A stretch of 64,000 bases of DNA from Xanthobacteraceae bacterium (GCA_029266425.1 JAQSWY010000005.1:124001-188000), one strand, 5' to 3'. Positions 37,032 to 46,933 are shown, numbered from the stretch's first letter. The notes: generated by a model not told the origin, from the sequence alone. Made by a program: numbers and translations.

Positions 37032-37125
37032 CATCCTTCGAGGCTCGCTGCGCTCGCACCTCAGATGACGTGGTTCTCAAAGCGACGTCATCCTGAGGTG
37101 CCCACGAAGTGGGCCTCGAAGGATG
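37032..37125. repeat. dispersed palindromic repeat, family C, copy 3 (arms inverted)
   Basis: catccttcgaggctcgctgc and cgcacctcagatgacg come first, then gacgtcatcctgaggtgccc and gcctcgaaggatg. This is the reverse arm order of copy 2. It lies between the convergent ATPase and argH genes. Confidence 0.82.
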
Positions 37126-37140
37126 TTCAAGCTGTGGGCC

Positions 37141-38520
37141 CTATCCCAACTGCTTCAGCCAGCGCTTGGCCTGGGCGCGGACGTTCTTCGGCGCGGTGCC
37201 GCCGTACGACACGCGGCTCGCCACCGACTTCGCGACAGAGAGAACGCCGAACACCTCTTGCGTGATGCGCGGCTCGATCTCCTGCATCTCGGCGAGCGTC
37301 AGCTTGTGCAAAGCGACGCCCTTGCCGCTGGCCAGCGCGACGATACGTCCGGTCACATGGTGCGCCTCGCGGAACGGCAGGCCGAGCACGCGCACCAGCC
37401 AGTCGGCGAGATCGGTCGCGGTGGAATAGCCGGAGCCCGCCGCCGCCTTCATCTTCGCCTTGTCCGGCACCGCGTCGCGCACCATGCCGGCGGTCGCCGC
37501 GATCATCAGCGAGAGGGTGGAGAGCGCGTCGAAGGCGCCTTCCTTGTCCTCCTGCATGTCCTTGGCGTAGGCGAGCGCGAGGCCCTTCATCACCATCAGC
37601 AAGCCCGAGAAGGCGCCGGCGATGCGCCCGATCTTGGCGCGCACCAGTTCGGCGGCGTCCGGATTGCGCTTCTGCGGCATGATGGAGGAGCCGGTGGTGA
37701 AGCGGTCAGAGAGCTTCAGCAGGGCGACCAGCGGCGAAGTCCAGATCACCACTTCCTCGGCGAAGCGCGAGAGGTGCATGGCGCAGATCGCCGCGCTCGA
37801 CAGCGTCTCCAGCACGAAGTCGCGATCGGAGACCGAATCCAGCGAATTCGCCGTCGGACAGTCGAAGCCGAGCGCCTTGGCGGTGGCGAAGCGGTCGATC
37901 GGGAAAGAAGTGCCGGCGAGCGCGGCGGCGCCGAGCGGGCACTCGTTGAGCCGCGCGCGGGCATCGGTAAAGCGGCCGCGGTCGCGGCCCAGCATCTCGA
38001 CATAGGCCATGAGATGGTGGCCGAAGGTCACCGGCTGCGCGGTCTGCAGATGGGTGAAGCCGGGCATCACGGTCGCGGCATGGGCCAGCGCCTTCTCGGC
38101 CAGCGCGCGCTGCAGGTCTGCGAGCTGGATGTCCAGCGTATCGATGGTGTCGCGCACATAGAGCCGGAAGTCCGTCGCCACCTGGTCGTTGCGCGAGCGG
38201 GCGGTGTGCAGCCGCCCGGCCGGCGACCCGATCAGGCCGGCGAGGCGGGACTCCACGTTCATATGGATGTCTTCCAGCGCGCGCTGGAAGGTGAAGGAGC
38301 CGGCCTCGATCTCTGACAGGATCGTGTCTAGACCAGCGACGATCTTTTCGGCATCACTCGCCTCGATGATGCCCTGGGTCGCCAGCATGGTCGCATGTGC
38401 CTTGGAGCCGGCGATGTCCTGGGCGTAGAGGCGCTGGTCGAAACCTATGGAGGCGTTTATCTCCTCCATGATAGCTGCGGGTCCGGTCTCGAACCGCCCG
38501 CCCCACATCTTGTTGCTCAT
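37141..38520 (-). CDS. argH: argininosuccinate lyase
   Basis: 459 residues from ATG 38520. Splits argininosuccinate into arginine and fumarate. The fumarase/aspartase superfamily signature [12 protein letters not shown] is intact, as are [15 protein letters not shown] and [17 protein letters not shown]-terminal [10 protein letters not shown] is the standard start. Divergent from tlpA with 24 bp between starts, so the promoters overlap the coding ends. Confidence 0.98.
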   Translation of the reverse strand: MSNKMWGGRFETGPAAIMEEINASIGFDQRLYAQDIAGSKAHATMLATQGIIEASDAEKIVAGLDTILSEIEAGSFTFQRALEDIHMNVESRLAGLIGSPAGRLHTARSRNDQVATDFRLYVRDTIDTLDIQLADLQRALAEKALAHAATVMPGFTHLQTAQPVTFGHHLMAYVEMLGRDRGRFTDARARLNECPLGAAALAGTSFPIDRFATAKALGFDCPTANSLDSVSDRDFVLETLSSAAICAMHLSRFAEEVVIWTSPLVALLKLSDRFTTGSSIMPQKRNPDAAELVRAKIGRIAGAFSGLLMVMKGLALAYAKDMQEDKEGAFDALSTLSLMIAATAGMVRDAVPDKAKMKAAAGSGYSTATDLADWLVRVLGLPFREAHHVTGRIVALASGKGVALHKLTLAEMQEIEPRITQEVFGVLSVAKSVASRVSYGGTAPKNVRAQAKRWLKQLG

Positions 38521-38544
38521 GCTTTTTCTCCGCGAGGACCAGCG

Positions 38545-39279
38545 ATGACCGAGGAACCCGGAACGGCCGGCGGGCAAGAGCCGCGCCGCGGGCGGGCCGT
38601 GCTCGTGGTCACGGGCGCGCTGGTGGCCGGCGCGCTCGTCGGGCTCGCAGGCGTATACGGGATCGCGGGCACGGGGCGCAACGGCGACGGCGTCACCGCG
38701 GTTGCCGCCGCCACCGGTGCCACCATGCCGACCGACCCGCAATGCACGTCCGCCAGCGAGACCGCGCGCCGCATCGCGCCGCTCGTCAAGGGCGAGGTCG
38801 CCGCCTTCGCTCCGACCACGACGCCGCGCCGCGTGCCGGACCTCGCCTTTCAGGATGCCGCGGGCAAGCCGTTGCGGCTGGCCGAGGTCAGCCCGGGCGC
38901 ACTGCGGCTGGTGAACCTCTGGGCCACCTGGTGCGCGCCCTGCCGCAAGGAGATGCCGGCGCTCGACCAGCTCCAGGCGGAATTGGGCGGTGATGACTTC
39001 GAGGTGGTGGCGCTGAACATCGACACCCGCGATCCGGCAAAGCCCAGGGAATTCCTGATCGAGACCGGGATCCGGAATCTCGCCTTCTATGCCGACCCCA
39101 AGGCGCAGAGCTTCCAGGACCTGCGGGCGGTGGGCCGCGGCTTCGGCCTGCCGACGACGCTGCTCATCGACGGCAAGGGCTGCGAGATCGGCCATCTCTC
39201 CGGGCCGGCGGAGTGGGCAAGCCCCGACGCGCAGGCCCTGATCCGCGCCGCGCTGGAGGCGAAGGCGGCGGCGAACTGA
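38545..39279 (+). CDS. tlpA: membrane-anchored thioredoxin-like thiol-disulfide oxidoreductase TlpA
   Basis: 244 residues from ATG 38545. An N-terminal membrane anchor (residues ~17-42) is followed by a periplasmic thioredoxin fold with active site WCAPC (Cys130, Cys133). There is also an extra cysteine pair, Cys67 and one near the end in GKGCEIG, as in Bradyrhizobium TlpA. TlpA reduces the copper chaperone ScoI and Cox subunit II in cytochrome oxidase assembly. The position next to argH is shared with other Hyphomicrobiales. Confidence 0.92.
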   Translation: MTEEPGTAGGQEPRRGRAVLVVTGALVAGALVGLAGVYGIAGTGRNGDGVTAVAAATGATMPTDPQCTSASETARRIAPLVKGEVAAFAPTTTPRRVPDLAFQDAAGKPLRLAEVSPGALRLVNLWATWCAPCRKEMPALDQLQAELGGDDFEVVALNIDTRDPAKPREFLIETGIRNLAFYADPKAQSFQDLRAVGRGFGLPTTLLIDGKGCEIGHLSGPAEWASPDAQALIRAALEAKAAAN

Positions 39280-39585
39280 GGCCGGACGCCGCGTTCGGTC
39301 CAGTGAGCCATCGCTGTCCACCCTCATGGCCGGCGGCTGGTTGGTCGGTGGCCTGCACGCTCGACGTCGACAAGAAGCCAATCGCCATCAGCTTCGACTT
39401 CGCCCGCCCGCCTCGGGAGGATCATCCTGTCGTTCATCGCTGCGGCGAGCCACGCGAGCTGTTCGCGGGATGGTGCACGGCGCTTGGTGGATGGCTTACC
39501 GGGGCACTGGCGCCCGGCGGTACTTTTGCTAGGCTCGCACGGATGGCGCGCATCGAGGCGGCGTCACCGTAATCCGGGGGTTCAG
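39280..39585. other. intergenic region with no supported gene
   Basis: 306 bp between tlpA and the serine hydrolase gene. Short open frames cross it but none has a good start, codon bias or a recognisable product. GGGGG at 39577-39581 is the probable ribosome binding site of the next gene. Confidence 0.5.
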
Positions 39586-40755
39586 GTGGCCATCATCCCG
39601 CCGACCGACGACCAGCTCTACAGTCTGCTCACGCCCTACACCGATTACGGACCGCCGGGACCGGGACCGGCCTTCATGGTCGGCTATGCCGGCCAAGGCT
39701 TCAGCAGCATCTATTCGGCCGGCACCGTCATGAACATGCGCCAGCAGGCCATGCCGCTCACCAACGACACGCCGTTCGAGATCGCCTCCAACAGCAAGAT
39801 CTTCACGGCGCTGCTGTATGAGAGCCTGTTGCCGGCCTGGCATCTCGGCCCGCCAATGGTGGCCGATTTCCCGCTGCTGAACATCGGGCCGCAGTTCGCC
39901 CAGATCCCGCTCTTGAGCCTGATGAATTACACGTCCGGCCTGCCCGCGGACAATGATGCCGGCGCCGCTGACTTTCCGCACTTCCTGCCGGCGCCCTACG
40001 CCCAGCCGGCCATGCTGGGCTACATGAACTTCTCCCCGCTTCAGGTGGAACCGGCCGGCCAAAACTACACCTATTCGAATCTCGGCTTCGCGCTGATGGC
40101 GGCGATCGCGCCGATGATTGCCGGCGGCAGCACCTATGAGCAACTCGTCGCCGACATCATCTTCGGCCCGCTCGGCATGAGTTCCACCAGTTTCTTCGAC
40201 GACGTCCGTCTCGACCAGCTTCCGCTCGGCATCAATTTCGACGGCACAGCCGGCACGCCGGTGTCGGCGGGCTGGGAGTTCTTCCCGGCCTATAATGGTG
40301 CCGGAGGCGTCGTTTCGACCGCGAACGACATGCTGACCTGGCTGCAGTTCAATATGGGGCTGTCGACCAACAGCGCGCTGTCGCCGCTGCTCCCGGTCAT
40401 GCAGGTGCAGTCGACGGGCGTCTCCACGCCCTGGGGCGACAATCTCGGCGTCGGCTGGTTCCTCAATCAAGGCGACCACTACAACACGATCTGGAAGGAC
40501 GGCGATCTCAACGGCTTCTCGAGCTTCATGGCGATCGTGCCGAGCACCGATCCCGACAGCACCACGGCGGAAGCCGGGGTGTTCGTGCTCACCAACTCCA
40601 ACGGCATCGTCGGACCGGCTTCCCCACCGGCCCCGCCTCCGGTGATCTGCTCCTACATCGCCTACAGCGTGCTCGACTTCATGCACCAGGTGTCGCCGAC
40701 CGGTGTCCGGACCTACCCGAGTAGCAAGCCACGCAGCGTCACCGCCCCGAGGTGA
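39586..40755 (+). CDS. serine hydrolase, beta-lactamase/DD-peptidase fold
   Basis: 389 residues from GTG 39586, chosen for ccgggggttcag just upstream; no ATG fits. The SxxK motif is Ser68-Lys71 (ASNSKIF), the second motif is Tyr162-Ser-Asn164, and the third (usually HxG) is replaced by a KDGDLNG segment. No signal peptide is visible with this start, unlike most class C-type esterases. Class C-like serine hydrolases of this shape act as esterases, D-aminopeptidases or lactamases. The protein is rich in Asn, Ser, Thr and Phe and looks less GC-biased than its neighbours, which may point to acquisition. Standalone gene. Confidence 0.82.
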   Translation: MAIIPPTDDQLYSLLTPYTDYGPPGPGPAFMVGYAGQGFSSIYSAGTVMNMRQQAMPLTNDTPFEIASNSKIFTALLYESLLPAWHLGPPMVADFPLLNIGPQFAQIPLLSLMNYTSGLPADNDAGAADFPHFLPAPYAQPAMLGYMNFSPLQVEPAGQNYTYSNLGFALMAAIAPMIAGGSTYEQLVADIIFGPLGMSSTSFFDDVRLDQLPLGINFDGTAGTPVSAGWEFFPAYNGAGGVVSTANDMLTWLQFNMGLSTNSALSPLLPVMQVQSTGVSTPWGDNLGVGWFLNQGDHYNTIWKDGDLNGFSSFMAIVPSTDPDSTTAEAGVFVLTNSNGIVGPASPPAPPPVICSYIAYSVLDFMHQVSPTGVRTYPSSKPRSVTAPR

Positions 40756-40917
40756 TGCCGCAATGCGCCTTCCGCGGTCGCCCCCGCCTTGCGATGTGGG
40801 CGCGCACCATGCAGCCGGGTCGCTAACACCGGCCGAAGTTTGTGTACGAATATTTCCGCAAAATGCGCGGCGGCGCAATCAATGGCCTTCGGAGCCGATT
40901 TCGGGTGGCGCTCCGGC

Positions 40918-40944
40918 CCGGAGCGGTCTAACAGACCGCTCCGG
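40918..40944. promoter_or_regulatory. perfect 12-bp inverted repeat before the DMT-exporter gene
   Basis: ccggagcggtct-aac-agaccgctccgg. It ends 17 bp before the ATG at 40962, next to its AAAGG. No T-run follows, so a terminator is unlikely. It could be a regulator site or a hairpin that affects translation start. Confidence 0.5.
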
Positions 40945-40961
40945 TAAAGGCAGTGCCGCTC

Positions 40962-41915
40962 ATGTCCTCACCTTCCTCCGCTCCCGCGCCCATGGCTCCT
41001 CTCGACTGGGCGGCCCTGGTGCTGCTGTCGGTGATCTGGGGCGGCTCGTTCTTCTTCGGCAAGATCGCCATTGCCGAGATCCCGCCGCTCACCATGGTGC
41101 TGTCGCGTGTCTCGATCGGCGCGCTGGCGCTGTTTCTCATCGCCCGGCTGAGCGGCGTGCGGGTGCCGCTCGCCGGCCATGCGCCAGCCTTCATCGTGCT
41201 GGCGCTGATCTCGAACGTCATCCCGTTCGGCCTCATCGCCTGGTCGCAGCAGCACATACCGAGCGGGCTGTCGTCCATCCTCAATGCGGCGACGCCGCTC
41301 TTCACCGTGCTGGTGGCGCAGGCCTTCACCCGCGACGAGAAGCTCACCGCGTCGCGGCTCGCCGGGGTGGCCCTGGGCTTCGTCGGGGTCGCGGTGATGA
41401 TGGGTCCGGCACTGCTCGGCCAGCTCGGCGGCCACCATCTGCCGGCCCAGCTCGCTGCGATTGCAGCGACCATCTCCTATGGCTGCGCCAGCGTCTATGG
41501 GAAGCGCTTCCGGGGACTGCCGCCGCTCGGCGTCGCCACCGCCCAGCTCTTCACCTCCACCGTGATCCTGTTGCCGATCGTCGCGCTTCTCGAGCGACCC
41601 TGGGAGCTCCCAGTTCCCTCAACCCACGTGGTCGGGGCGCTGGTCGGGCTCGGCGTGCTGTCGACCGGCCTCGCCTTCATCATCTATTTCCGCATCCTGG
41701 CGCGGAACGGGGCGACCAATATCTCGCTGGTCACCTTCCTGGTGCCGGTGAGCGCGATCCTGCTCGGCGCAGCGTTCCTCGGCGAGGCGCTGGAGCCGCG
41801 CGAATTCGCCGGATTCGGCCTGATCGCGCTGGGCTTGGCCGCGATCGACGGCCGTCCGGCACGGATGCTGGTCGGGCTGGCGCGCGGCAAGCCGGTGTTC
41901 GGGCGACGTCCTTGA
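40962..41915 (+). CDS. DMT-superfamily (EamA) transporter
   Basis: 317 residues from ATG 40962; GTG 40953 sits too close to the AAAGG ribosome binding site. Ten hydrophobic helices in two EamA repeats: the first starts WAALVLLSVIWGGSFFFGKIA, the second begins near AAIAATISYGCASVYGKRF. Likely exporter of amino acids, purines or other small metabolites; substrate not predictable. Standalone gene with an inverted repeat in its leader. Confidence 0.9.
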   Translation: MSSPSSAPAPMAPLDWAALVLLSVIWGGSFFFGKIAIAEIPPLTMVLSRVSIGALALFLIARLSGVRVPLAGHAPAFIVLALISNVIPFGLIAWSQQHIPSGLSSILNAATPLFTVLVAQAFTRDEKLTASRLAGVALGFVGVAVMMGPALLGQLGGHHLPAQLAAIAATISYGCASVYGKRFRGLPPLGVATAQLFTSTVILLPIVALLERPWELPVPSTHVVGALVGLGVLSTGLAFIIYFRILARNGATNISLVTFLVPVSAILLGAAFLGEALEPREFAGFGLIALGLAAIDGRPARMLVGLARGKPVFGRRP

Positions 41916-41987
41916 AGCGTCTTCCTTGAAGCTTGCCCGGGCTTCTGGGACCATCACTTCCGGCGAGCCATCATCCGGGACCTTCAC

Positions 41988-42398
41988 ATGCCGACCATGA
42001 CTGTCGAGCTCCGCAGCATCCCGGATACGAAGGCGGCGGTAGGCTGGGCCGGCGGCCATACGATCGTCGTCGACCGGCCGGAGGGCAAGGCGGGCGGCCT
42101 GGGGCTCGGCTTCAATGGCGGCCAGTTGCTCGGCCTCGCCATTGGCGGGTGCATGTGCAACGACCTGCATTACGTCGCGCACGCCATGGGCATCCGGCTG
42201 GCGTCGGTCCAAGTGGCGGTGGAGGTCAGCTTCGAGGGCGATCCACTGCTGGCGACGGGCGCGGTGCTGAAGGTCGATGTCGCCGCCCTCGACGCCGATG
42301 CGGACATTACCGGCCTTATCCAGCGGGCGAAGGAGACATCCACCGTCGCCAATTCGATCGCGCGTGGCGTGCCGGTGGAGGTGGTGAGCGCGCGGTAG
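41988..42398 (+). CDS. OsmC-family protein
   Basis: 136 residues. OsmC fold: GFNGGQLLGLAIGGCMCND (~residues 40-58) holds the first conserved cysteine, as a Cys-X-Cys pair. The helix around QRAKETSTVANSIARGVPV (~105-123) is where peroxide-reducing OsmC/Ohr proteins have their second cysteine, and none is there. Peroxidase chemistry would therefore have to use the CxC pair, or the protein has another role. Standalone, 72 bp after the DMT gene. Confidence 0.85.
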   Translation: MPTMTVELRSIPDTKAAVGWAGGHTIVVDRPEGKAGGLGLGFNGGQLLGLAIGGCMCNDLHYVAHAMGIRLASVQVAVEVSFEGDPLLATGAVLKVDVAALDADADITGLIQRAKETSTVANSIARGVPVEVVSAR

Positions 42399-42411
42399 TC
42401 GCCAATGGAGG

Positions 42412-42493
42412 CGTCACCCCCGGGCTTGTCCCGGGGATCCACGACCGTGACGACAACGCAACCGTGGATGGCCGGGACAAGCCCGGCCATGAC
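42412..42493. repeat. dispersed palindromic repeat, family A, copy 4
   Basis: gtcacccccgggcttgtccc at the left, ggccgggacaagcccggcca at the right, followed by tgac. It lies between the convergent OsmC and 3-hydroxyacyl-CoA dehydrogenase genes. Confidence 0.8.
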
Positions 42494-42515
42494 GGGCGGA
42501 AATGAATTGCAAGGA

Positions 42516-43397
42516 TTACCGCGTCGGAACCGGCTTCTCGCCGCGATAGTCGTAGAAGCCGCGCTGGGTCTTGCGGCCGAGCCAGCCGGCCTCGACGTAC
42601 TTCACCAGGAGCGGGCAGGGCCGGTACTTGGAATCCGCCAGCCCCTCATGCAGCACCTGCATGATGGACAGGCAGGTATCGAGCCCGATGAAGTCGGCGA
42701 GCTGGAGCGGGCCCATCGGGTGATTGGCCCCGAGCCGCATCGCGGTGTCGATGGCGTCCACCGAGCCGACACCTTCATAGAGCGTGTAGATCGCCTCGTT
42801 GATCATCGGCAGCAGGATGCGGTTGACCATGAAGGCCGGGAAATCCTCCGACACCGCATAGGTCTTGCCGAGCCGGGTGACGAACTCCTTCGACAGTTCG
42901 AAGGTCTCGTCCTCGGTGGCGATGCCGCGCACGAGCTCGACGAGCTGCATGATCGGCACCGGGTTCATGAAGTGGATGCCGATGAAGCGCTCCGGCCGGT
43001 CGGTGGAGGCGGCGAGCCGGGTGATGGAGATGGAGGAGGTGTTGGTGGCGAGGATCGCCTCCGGCTTCAGATGCGGGCACACCTCGGTGAAGATGCGGCG
43101 CTTGATCTCTTCCTTCTCCACCGCCGCCTCGATGATGAGGTCGGCGTTGCCGAGCGATGCGGTTTTGTCGGAGCCCTGGATGCGGGCGAGTGCCGCCTGC
43201 CTCTCTTCCTCGGTGTAGAGGCCCTTGGCGACCTGGCGGACCATGTTGCCGTTGATGGTGGCGAGGCCGGACTTGATGCGGTCGGCGGCGAGGTCGTTGA
43301 GGATTACCTCATAGCCGGCGAGCGCGCAGACATGCGCGATCCCGTTGCCCATCTGGCCGGCGCCGATGATGCCGATGCTCTTGATCTCGAACGCCAT
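42516..43397 (-). CDS. 3-hydroxybutyryl-CoA dehydrogenase
   Basis: 293 residues. NAD-binding Rossmann motif IGIIGAGQMGNGIAH (residues 8-22). Catalytic His in GIHFMNPVP and the C-terminal dimerisation domain after VMNRILLP-like FMVNRILLPMINEA; also GANHPMGPLQLADFIGLD. Interconverts acetoacetyl-CoA and 3-hydroxybutyryl-CoA in fatty acid oxidation or PHB metabolism. It follows etfB-etfA on the same strand after 91 bp, a common order in this group of bacteria. Confidence 0.95.
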   Translation of the reverse strand: MAFEIKSIGIIGAGQMGNGIAHVCALAGYEVILNDLAADRIKSGLATINGNMVRQVAKGLYTEEERQAALARIQGSDKTASLGNADLIIEAAVEKEEIKRRIFTEVCPHLKPEAILATNTSSISITRLAASTDRPERFIGIHFMNPVPIMQLVELVRGIATEDETFELSKEFVTRLGKTYAVSEDFPAFMVNRILLPMINEAIYTLYEGVGSVDAIDTAMRLGANHPMGPLQLADFIGLDTCLSIMQVLHEGLADSKYRPCPLLVKYVEAGWLGRKTQRGFYDYRGEKPVPTR

Positions 43398-43488
43398 GAT
43401 GTAGCCCGCAGCCTTCCGTGAAGTCCCTTAGCGAAGCCTATATACCTTCAAATGTGCTCGGCGAGTCATGAACGCCGTCATAATGCGT

Positions 43489-44433
43489 TCAGGCTTTCGC
43501 CTTGGCGATTTCGGCGGTGAGCGCCGGCACGAGTTCGAACAGGTCACCGACCAGGCCATAGTCCGCCACCTGGAAGATCGGGGCCTCCTCGTCCTTGTTG
43601 ATGGCGACGATCACCTTGGAATCCTTCATGCCGGCGAGGTGCTGGATGGCGCCGGAAATGCCGATCGCGACATACAGCTCGGGCGCGACCACCTTGCCGG
43701 TTTGGCCGACCTGCCAGTCGTTGGGGGCGTAGCCGGCGTCGACCGCGGCGCGCGAGGCGCCGACCGCGGCGCCGAGCGCATCCGCCAGCGGCTCGATCAG
43801 CTTGTGGAAGTTCTCGGACGAGCCGAGCGCCCGCCCGCCGGAGACGATGAGCCGGGCCGCGGTGAGCTCGGGGCGGTCCATATGGGCGATCTCTTCCCCG
43901 ACGAAGCGCGACAGGCCGGGATCGGCCGCCGGATCGACCGTGCGGATCGGCGCATCGCCGCCCTCGCCCGTCGCCGGGAAGGAGGCGGTGCGGATGGTGA
44001 GAACCTTCTTCGCCTCGGATGAGCGCACCCGCTGGACGGCATTGCCGGCATAGATGGCGCGCTCGAAGGTATCGGGCGCGACGACCTTGGAGACATCGGA
44101 GAGCTGCATGACGTCGAGCAGCGCGGCGATGCGCGGCATCACGCTCTTCCAGGTCGCGCTCGAGGGTGCGAGCAGGGCGTCGTAATTCGCGGCCAGGGCG
44201 ACGCCGAGAGCGGCGAGCGGCTCGGCGAGGCGATGGGCGTAGAGCGGGCTGTCGACGAGCAACACCTCGGCGACGCCATCGAGCCTGGCCGCCGCCTCGG
44301 CGACGGGCCGGGCATTGCCGCCGGCCACCAGCACGTGCACCGGCGCGCCGAGCGCCACCGCCGCGGTCAGCGCCTTGGCGGTGACGGGATTGAGGGTGGC
44401 GTCGTCATGTTCAGCAAACAGCAGCGTCGCCAT
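43489..44433 (-). CDS. etfA: electron transfer flavoprotein alpha subunit
   Basis: 314 residues. Carries the FAD of the ETF heterodimer that collects electrons from acyl-CoA and N-methyl-amine dehydrogenases. The C-terminal FAD site includes [34 protein letters not shown] and [13 protein letters not shown]. It lies 2 bp after etfB. The partner ETF-ubiquinone oxidoreductase is not in this window. It could serve the dimethylglycine-dehydrogenase-like enzyme at 31741. Confidence 0.97.
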   Translation of the reverse strand: MATLLFAEHDDATLNPVTAKALTAAVALGAPVHVLVAGGNARPVAEAAARLDGVAEVLLVDSPLYAHRLAEPLAALGVALAANYDALLAPSSATWKSVMPRIAALLDVMQLSDVSKVVAPDTFERAIYAGNAVQRVRSSEAKKVLTIRTASFPATGEGGDAPIRTVDPAADPGLSRFVGEEIAHMDRPELTAARLIVSGGRALGSSENFHKLIEPLADALGAAVGASRAAVDAGYAPNDWQVGQTGKVVAPELYVAIGISGAIQHLAGMKDSKVIVAINKDEEAPIFQVADYGLVGDLFELVPALTAEIAKAKA

Positions 44434-44435
44434 CT

Positions 44436-45188
44436 TCAGAGCACTCCCGCCTCGGTCTTGAGCTTCGCCACGAGTTCGGCCGCGGAGCCGAGCTTCACCC
44501 CGCCGGTGCGGCCGGGCGGATCGAAGGTCGTCAGCACCTCGAGGCGCGGCGCGATGTCGACGCCGAGCGCCTCGGCGGTCTTCTCGTCGATCGGCTTCTT
44601 CTTGGCCTTCATGATGTTGGGAAGGCTGGCATAGCGCGGCTCGTTGAGCCGGAGGTCGGTGGTGAGGATCGCCGGCAGCGGCAGCGCCACGGTCTGCAGG
44701 CCGCCATCGATCTCGCGGGTCACCTCGAGGCCGGAATCCGTCACCACCACCTTGGAGGCGAAGGTCGCCTGCGGCCAGCCGAGCAACGCGGCGAGCATCT
44801 GGCCGGTCTGGTTGGAATCATCGTCGATCGCTTGCTTGCCGAGAATGACCAGCGAGGGCCCTTCGTCTTCGACGATCTTCTTCAGGAGCTTGGCGACCGC
44901 CAGCGGCTCGACCGAGGCGGTCTCGGTCTTCACCCAGATGCCGCGATCGGCACCCATGGCGAGGGCGGTGCGGATGGTCTCGTCGGTCTTCACCGGGCCG
45001 ATGGAGACGGCGACGATCTCGGTCGCCTTGCCGGCTTCCTTGAGGCGCAGCGCTTCCTCGACCGCGATCTCGTCGAACGGGTTCATCGACATCTTGACGT
45101 TGGCGAGCTCGACGCCGGAACCATCGGGGCGGACGCGGATCTTGACGTTGTAGTCGACCACCCGCTTCACGGGGACGAGTATCTTCAT
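44436..45188 (-). CDS. etfB: electron transfer flavoprotein beta subunit
   Basis: 250 residues from ATG 45188, the usual start [19 protein letters not shown]. An upstream GTG at 45197 is less likely. The conserved recognition-loop region [20 protein letters not shown] (~117-136) binds AMP. First gene of the etfB-etfA pair. Confidence 0.97.
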   Translation of the reverse strand: MKILVPVKRVVDYNVKIRVRPDGSGVELANVKMSMNPFDEIAVEEALRLKEAGKATEIVAVSIGPVKTDETIRTALAMGADRGIWVKTETASVEPLAVAKLLKKIVEDEGPSLVILGKQAIDDDSNQTGQMLAALLGWPQATFASKVVVTDSGLEVTREIDGGLQTVALPLPAILTTDLRLNEPRYASLPNIMKAKKKPIDEKTAEALGVDIAPRLEVLTTFDPPGRTGGVKLGSAAELVAKLKTEAGVL

Positions 45189-45300
45189 CGGCAGCACTCG
45201 CGGAACGTCGTCGGAGGACCGGCGAACGGGCGAAATGCGACGCGGCGGCCGACGAGCATCAGGGGAGACGCGGGCAACCTATGGGCCGCTCTCCGCCCTG

Positions 45301-46026
45301 TCAATGCGAGGGTTCGGTCGCTGGCGGCGGGGTTCCGTCACGGCTGCGCACCAGCAGCGGCACACCTTTGCGGCGCAGGAAAACGACGAGGATCGCGCCG
45401 GCAATGAGCCCGCCTATGTGCGCCCAGAAGGCCGTGCCGTCGTCGGTGGCGGTGGCGATGCTCCACACCTGGAAGACGATCCAGGCACTGATCGGCCACA
45501 CCGCGGGGATGCGCAGCGGAATGCGCATGAAGATCAGCGCCCAGAGCCGCACATTCGGGTGCAGGAGCAGGTAGGCCGCGACCACCCCGGCGACCGCGGC
45601 CGAGGCGCCGACCAGCGGCACTTCGGAATAAGGCTGCATCAGTATGTGGGTCACGCCGCCGGCGACGCCGCAGGCGAGATAGAAGATCGCATAGCGCACA
45701 TGGCCGAGCGCATCCTCGACATTGTCGCCGAACACCGCGAGGAAGGCCATATTGCCGATCAGGTGCATCCAGCCGCCATGCAGGAACATGTAGGTGAGGA
45801 GCGTCAGCTCGGCGGGCAGGCGCTCCAGCTCCGGCGGCAGCACCGCGGTGCGGCTGACCACGGCGGGGATGGCGCCGTATTCGAAGGCCGAGGCGGTGTC
45901 GACCTGCGCCTGATAGCCGTGCTGGACAGCCACGAAGATCAGCACATTGGCGGCGATGATGGCCCAGTTGACATAAGCGTGGCGCACACCTTCCAGCGGG
46001 TTGTCGTCGCTCAGGGGCAGGAACAT
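45301..46026 (-). CDS. rhomboid-family intramembrane serine protease
   Basis: 241 residues with about six TM helices. Catalytic Ser142 in GASAAVAG (140-147) and His203 in WAHIGGLIAG; the FLHGGWMHLIGNM block (81-93) is the conserved loop/His-Asn region. Cuts membrane proteins within or near helices; substrates unknown. It lies between etfB and the cobalamin adenosyltransferase on the same strand, with ~75-110 bp on either side. Confidence 0.93.
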   Translation of the reverse strand: MFLPLSDDNPLEGVRHAYVNWAIIAANVLIFVAVQHGYQAQVDTASAFEYGAIPAVVSRTAVLPPELERLPAELTLLTYMFLHGGWMHLIGNMAFLAVFGDNVEDALGHVRYAIFYLACGVAGGVTHILMQPYSEVPLVGASAAVAGVVAAYLLLHPNVRLWALIFMRIPLRIPAVWPISAWIVFQVWSIATATDDGTAFWAHIGGLIAGAILVVFLRRKGVPLLVRSRDGTPPPATEPSH

Positions 46027-46102
46027 CGCCGGGGCTCCAATGGCCGGATCGCGGGGCCGGCGTCAAAATGGAGCGTGCGGGCGGAAAATGCCAGCGTCCC
46101 GG

Positions 46103-46687
46103 TCAGTCGCCCCGCCCCGCCGCCGGCACCCACAGGACGTCGCCGTCGCTCTTGTCGTTGACATAGCGGCTCATGACGAAGAGCAGGTCGGACAGCCGGT
46201 TGAGGTAGCGGATCGCGGGGGCGCCGACGGTCTCGCATTCCTGCTGCGAGAGCTCGACCGCCAGCCGCTCGGCGCGCCGGCACACGGTGCGGGCGACATG
46301 GAGGTGCGCCGCAGCCGGCATGCCCGCCGGCAGCACGAAGGAGCGAAGCGGCTTGAGGCCGGCGTTCAGGAGGTCGATGTCGCGCTCGAGCTTGGCCACC
46401 TGCGCGTCGACGATCCGCAGCGGCTCGAAGAGCAGCTTCTCGCCGGTCTCGCGGGTCGACAGGTCGGCGCCGAGGTCGAACAGGTCGTTCTGGATGCGCG
46501 CCAGCATGGCGTCGAGCTCGGGCAGGTCAGCGAGATGCAGACGGGCGACTCCGATGGCGGCATTGGTCTCGTCCACGGTGCCATAGGCCGAGATGCGAAG
46601 ATCGTACTTCGGCCGCCGCTCGCCGGAGCCGAGCGCAGTGGTGCCGTCGTCGCCGGTGCGGGTATAGATGCGATTCAGCACGACCAT
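46103..46687 (-). CDS. pduO: cob(I)alamin adenosyltransferase, PduO type
   Basis: 194 residues. Makes adenosylcobalamin from cob(I)alamin and ATP. The N-terminal ATP site is YTRTGDDGTTALGSGERRPK; the cobalamin side contains FVLPAG and ARTVCRRAER. All-helical trimeric enzyme in the cytoplasm. In this group it supplies methylmalonyl-CoA mutase. Seventeen bp separate it from the small membrane protein gene upstream. Confidence 0.95.
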   Translation of the reverse strand: MVVLNRIYTRTGDDGTTALGSGERRPKYDLRISAYGTVDETNAAIGVARLHLADLPELDAMLARIQNDLFDLGADLSTRETGEKLLFEPLRIVDAQVAKLERDIDLLNAGLKPLRSFVLPAGMPAAAHLHVARTVCRRAERLAVELSQQECETVGAPAIRYLNRLSDLLFVMSRYVNDKSDGDVLWVPAAGRGD

Positions 46688-46704
46688 GCCGCTCTCCCGC
46701 CGGT

Positions 46705-46908
46705 TCAGCCCTGGTGCATCAGGGCGATGGTGCCCAGCACCAGCACGAAGGCGATGAACTGCAGAAAGACACGCCAGCGCATCAGCTTCTGCGAGCGCTC
46801 CGGCGAGCCGCCCTTCGCCATATTGTGCAGGCCGAGGAACAGCACCGCGGCGACGGAGGCGAGCGCCAGCGGGATCAGCGCGAATTTGGCGATGGTGACG
46901 AAGTCCAT
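46705..46908 (-). CDS. small twin-TM protein, HIG1-domain-like
   Basis: 67 residues: helix 1 ~residues 10-30, a basic loop with MAKGGSPERSQKLMRWRV, helix 2 ~46-63. The loop RxQKLMRWRVFLQ pattern is that of bacterial HIG1-type small proteins, which are linked with respiratory supercomplexes. It is 17 bp upstream of the adenosyltransferase gene and 25 bp downstream of tspO, so probably in one operon. Confidence 0.85.
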   Translation of the reverse strand: MDFVTIAKFALIPLALASVAAVLFLGLHNMAKGGSPERSQKLMRWRVFLQFIAFVLVLGTIALMHQG

Positions 46909-46933
46909 GGACCGCTCCCTCTCCCTGCGCGGC

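Noticed and set aside
39213..39572. 119-codon plus frame after tlpA
   Set aside because: Starts within tlpA, has no ribosome binding site and no recognisable product; treated as intergenic.
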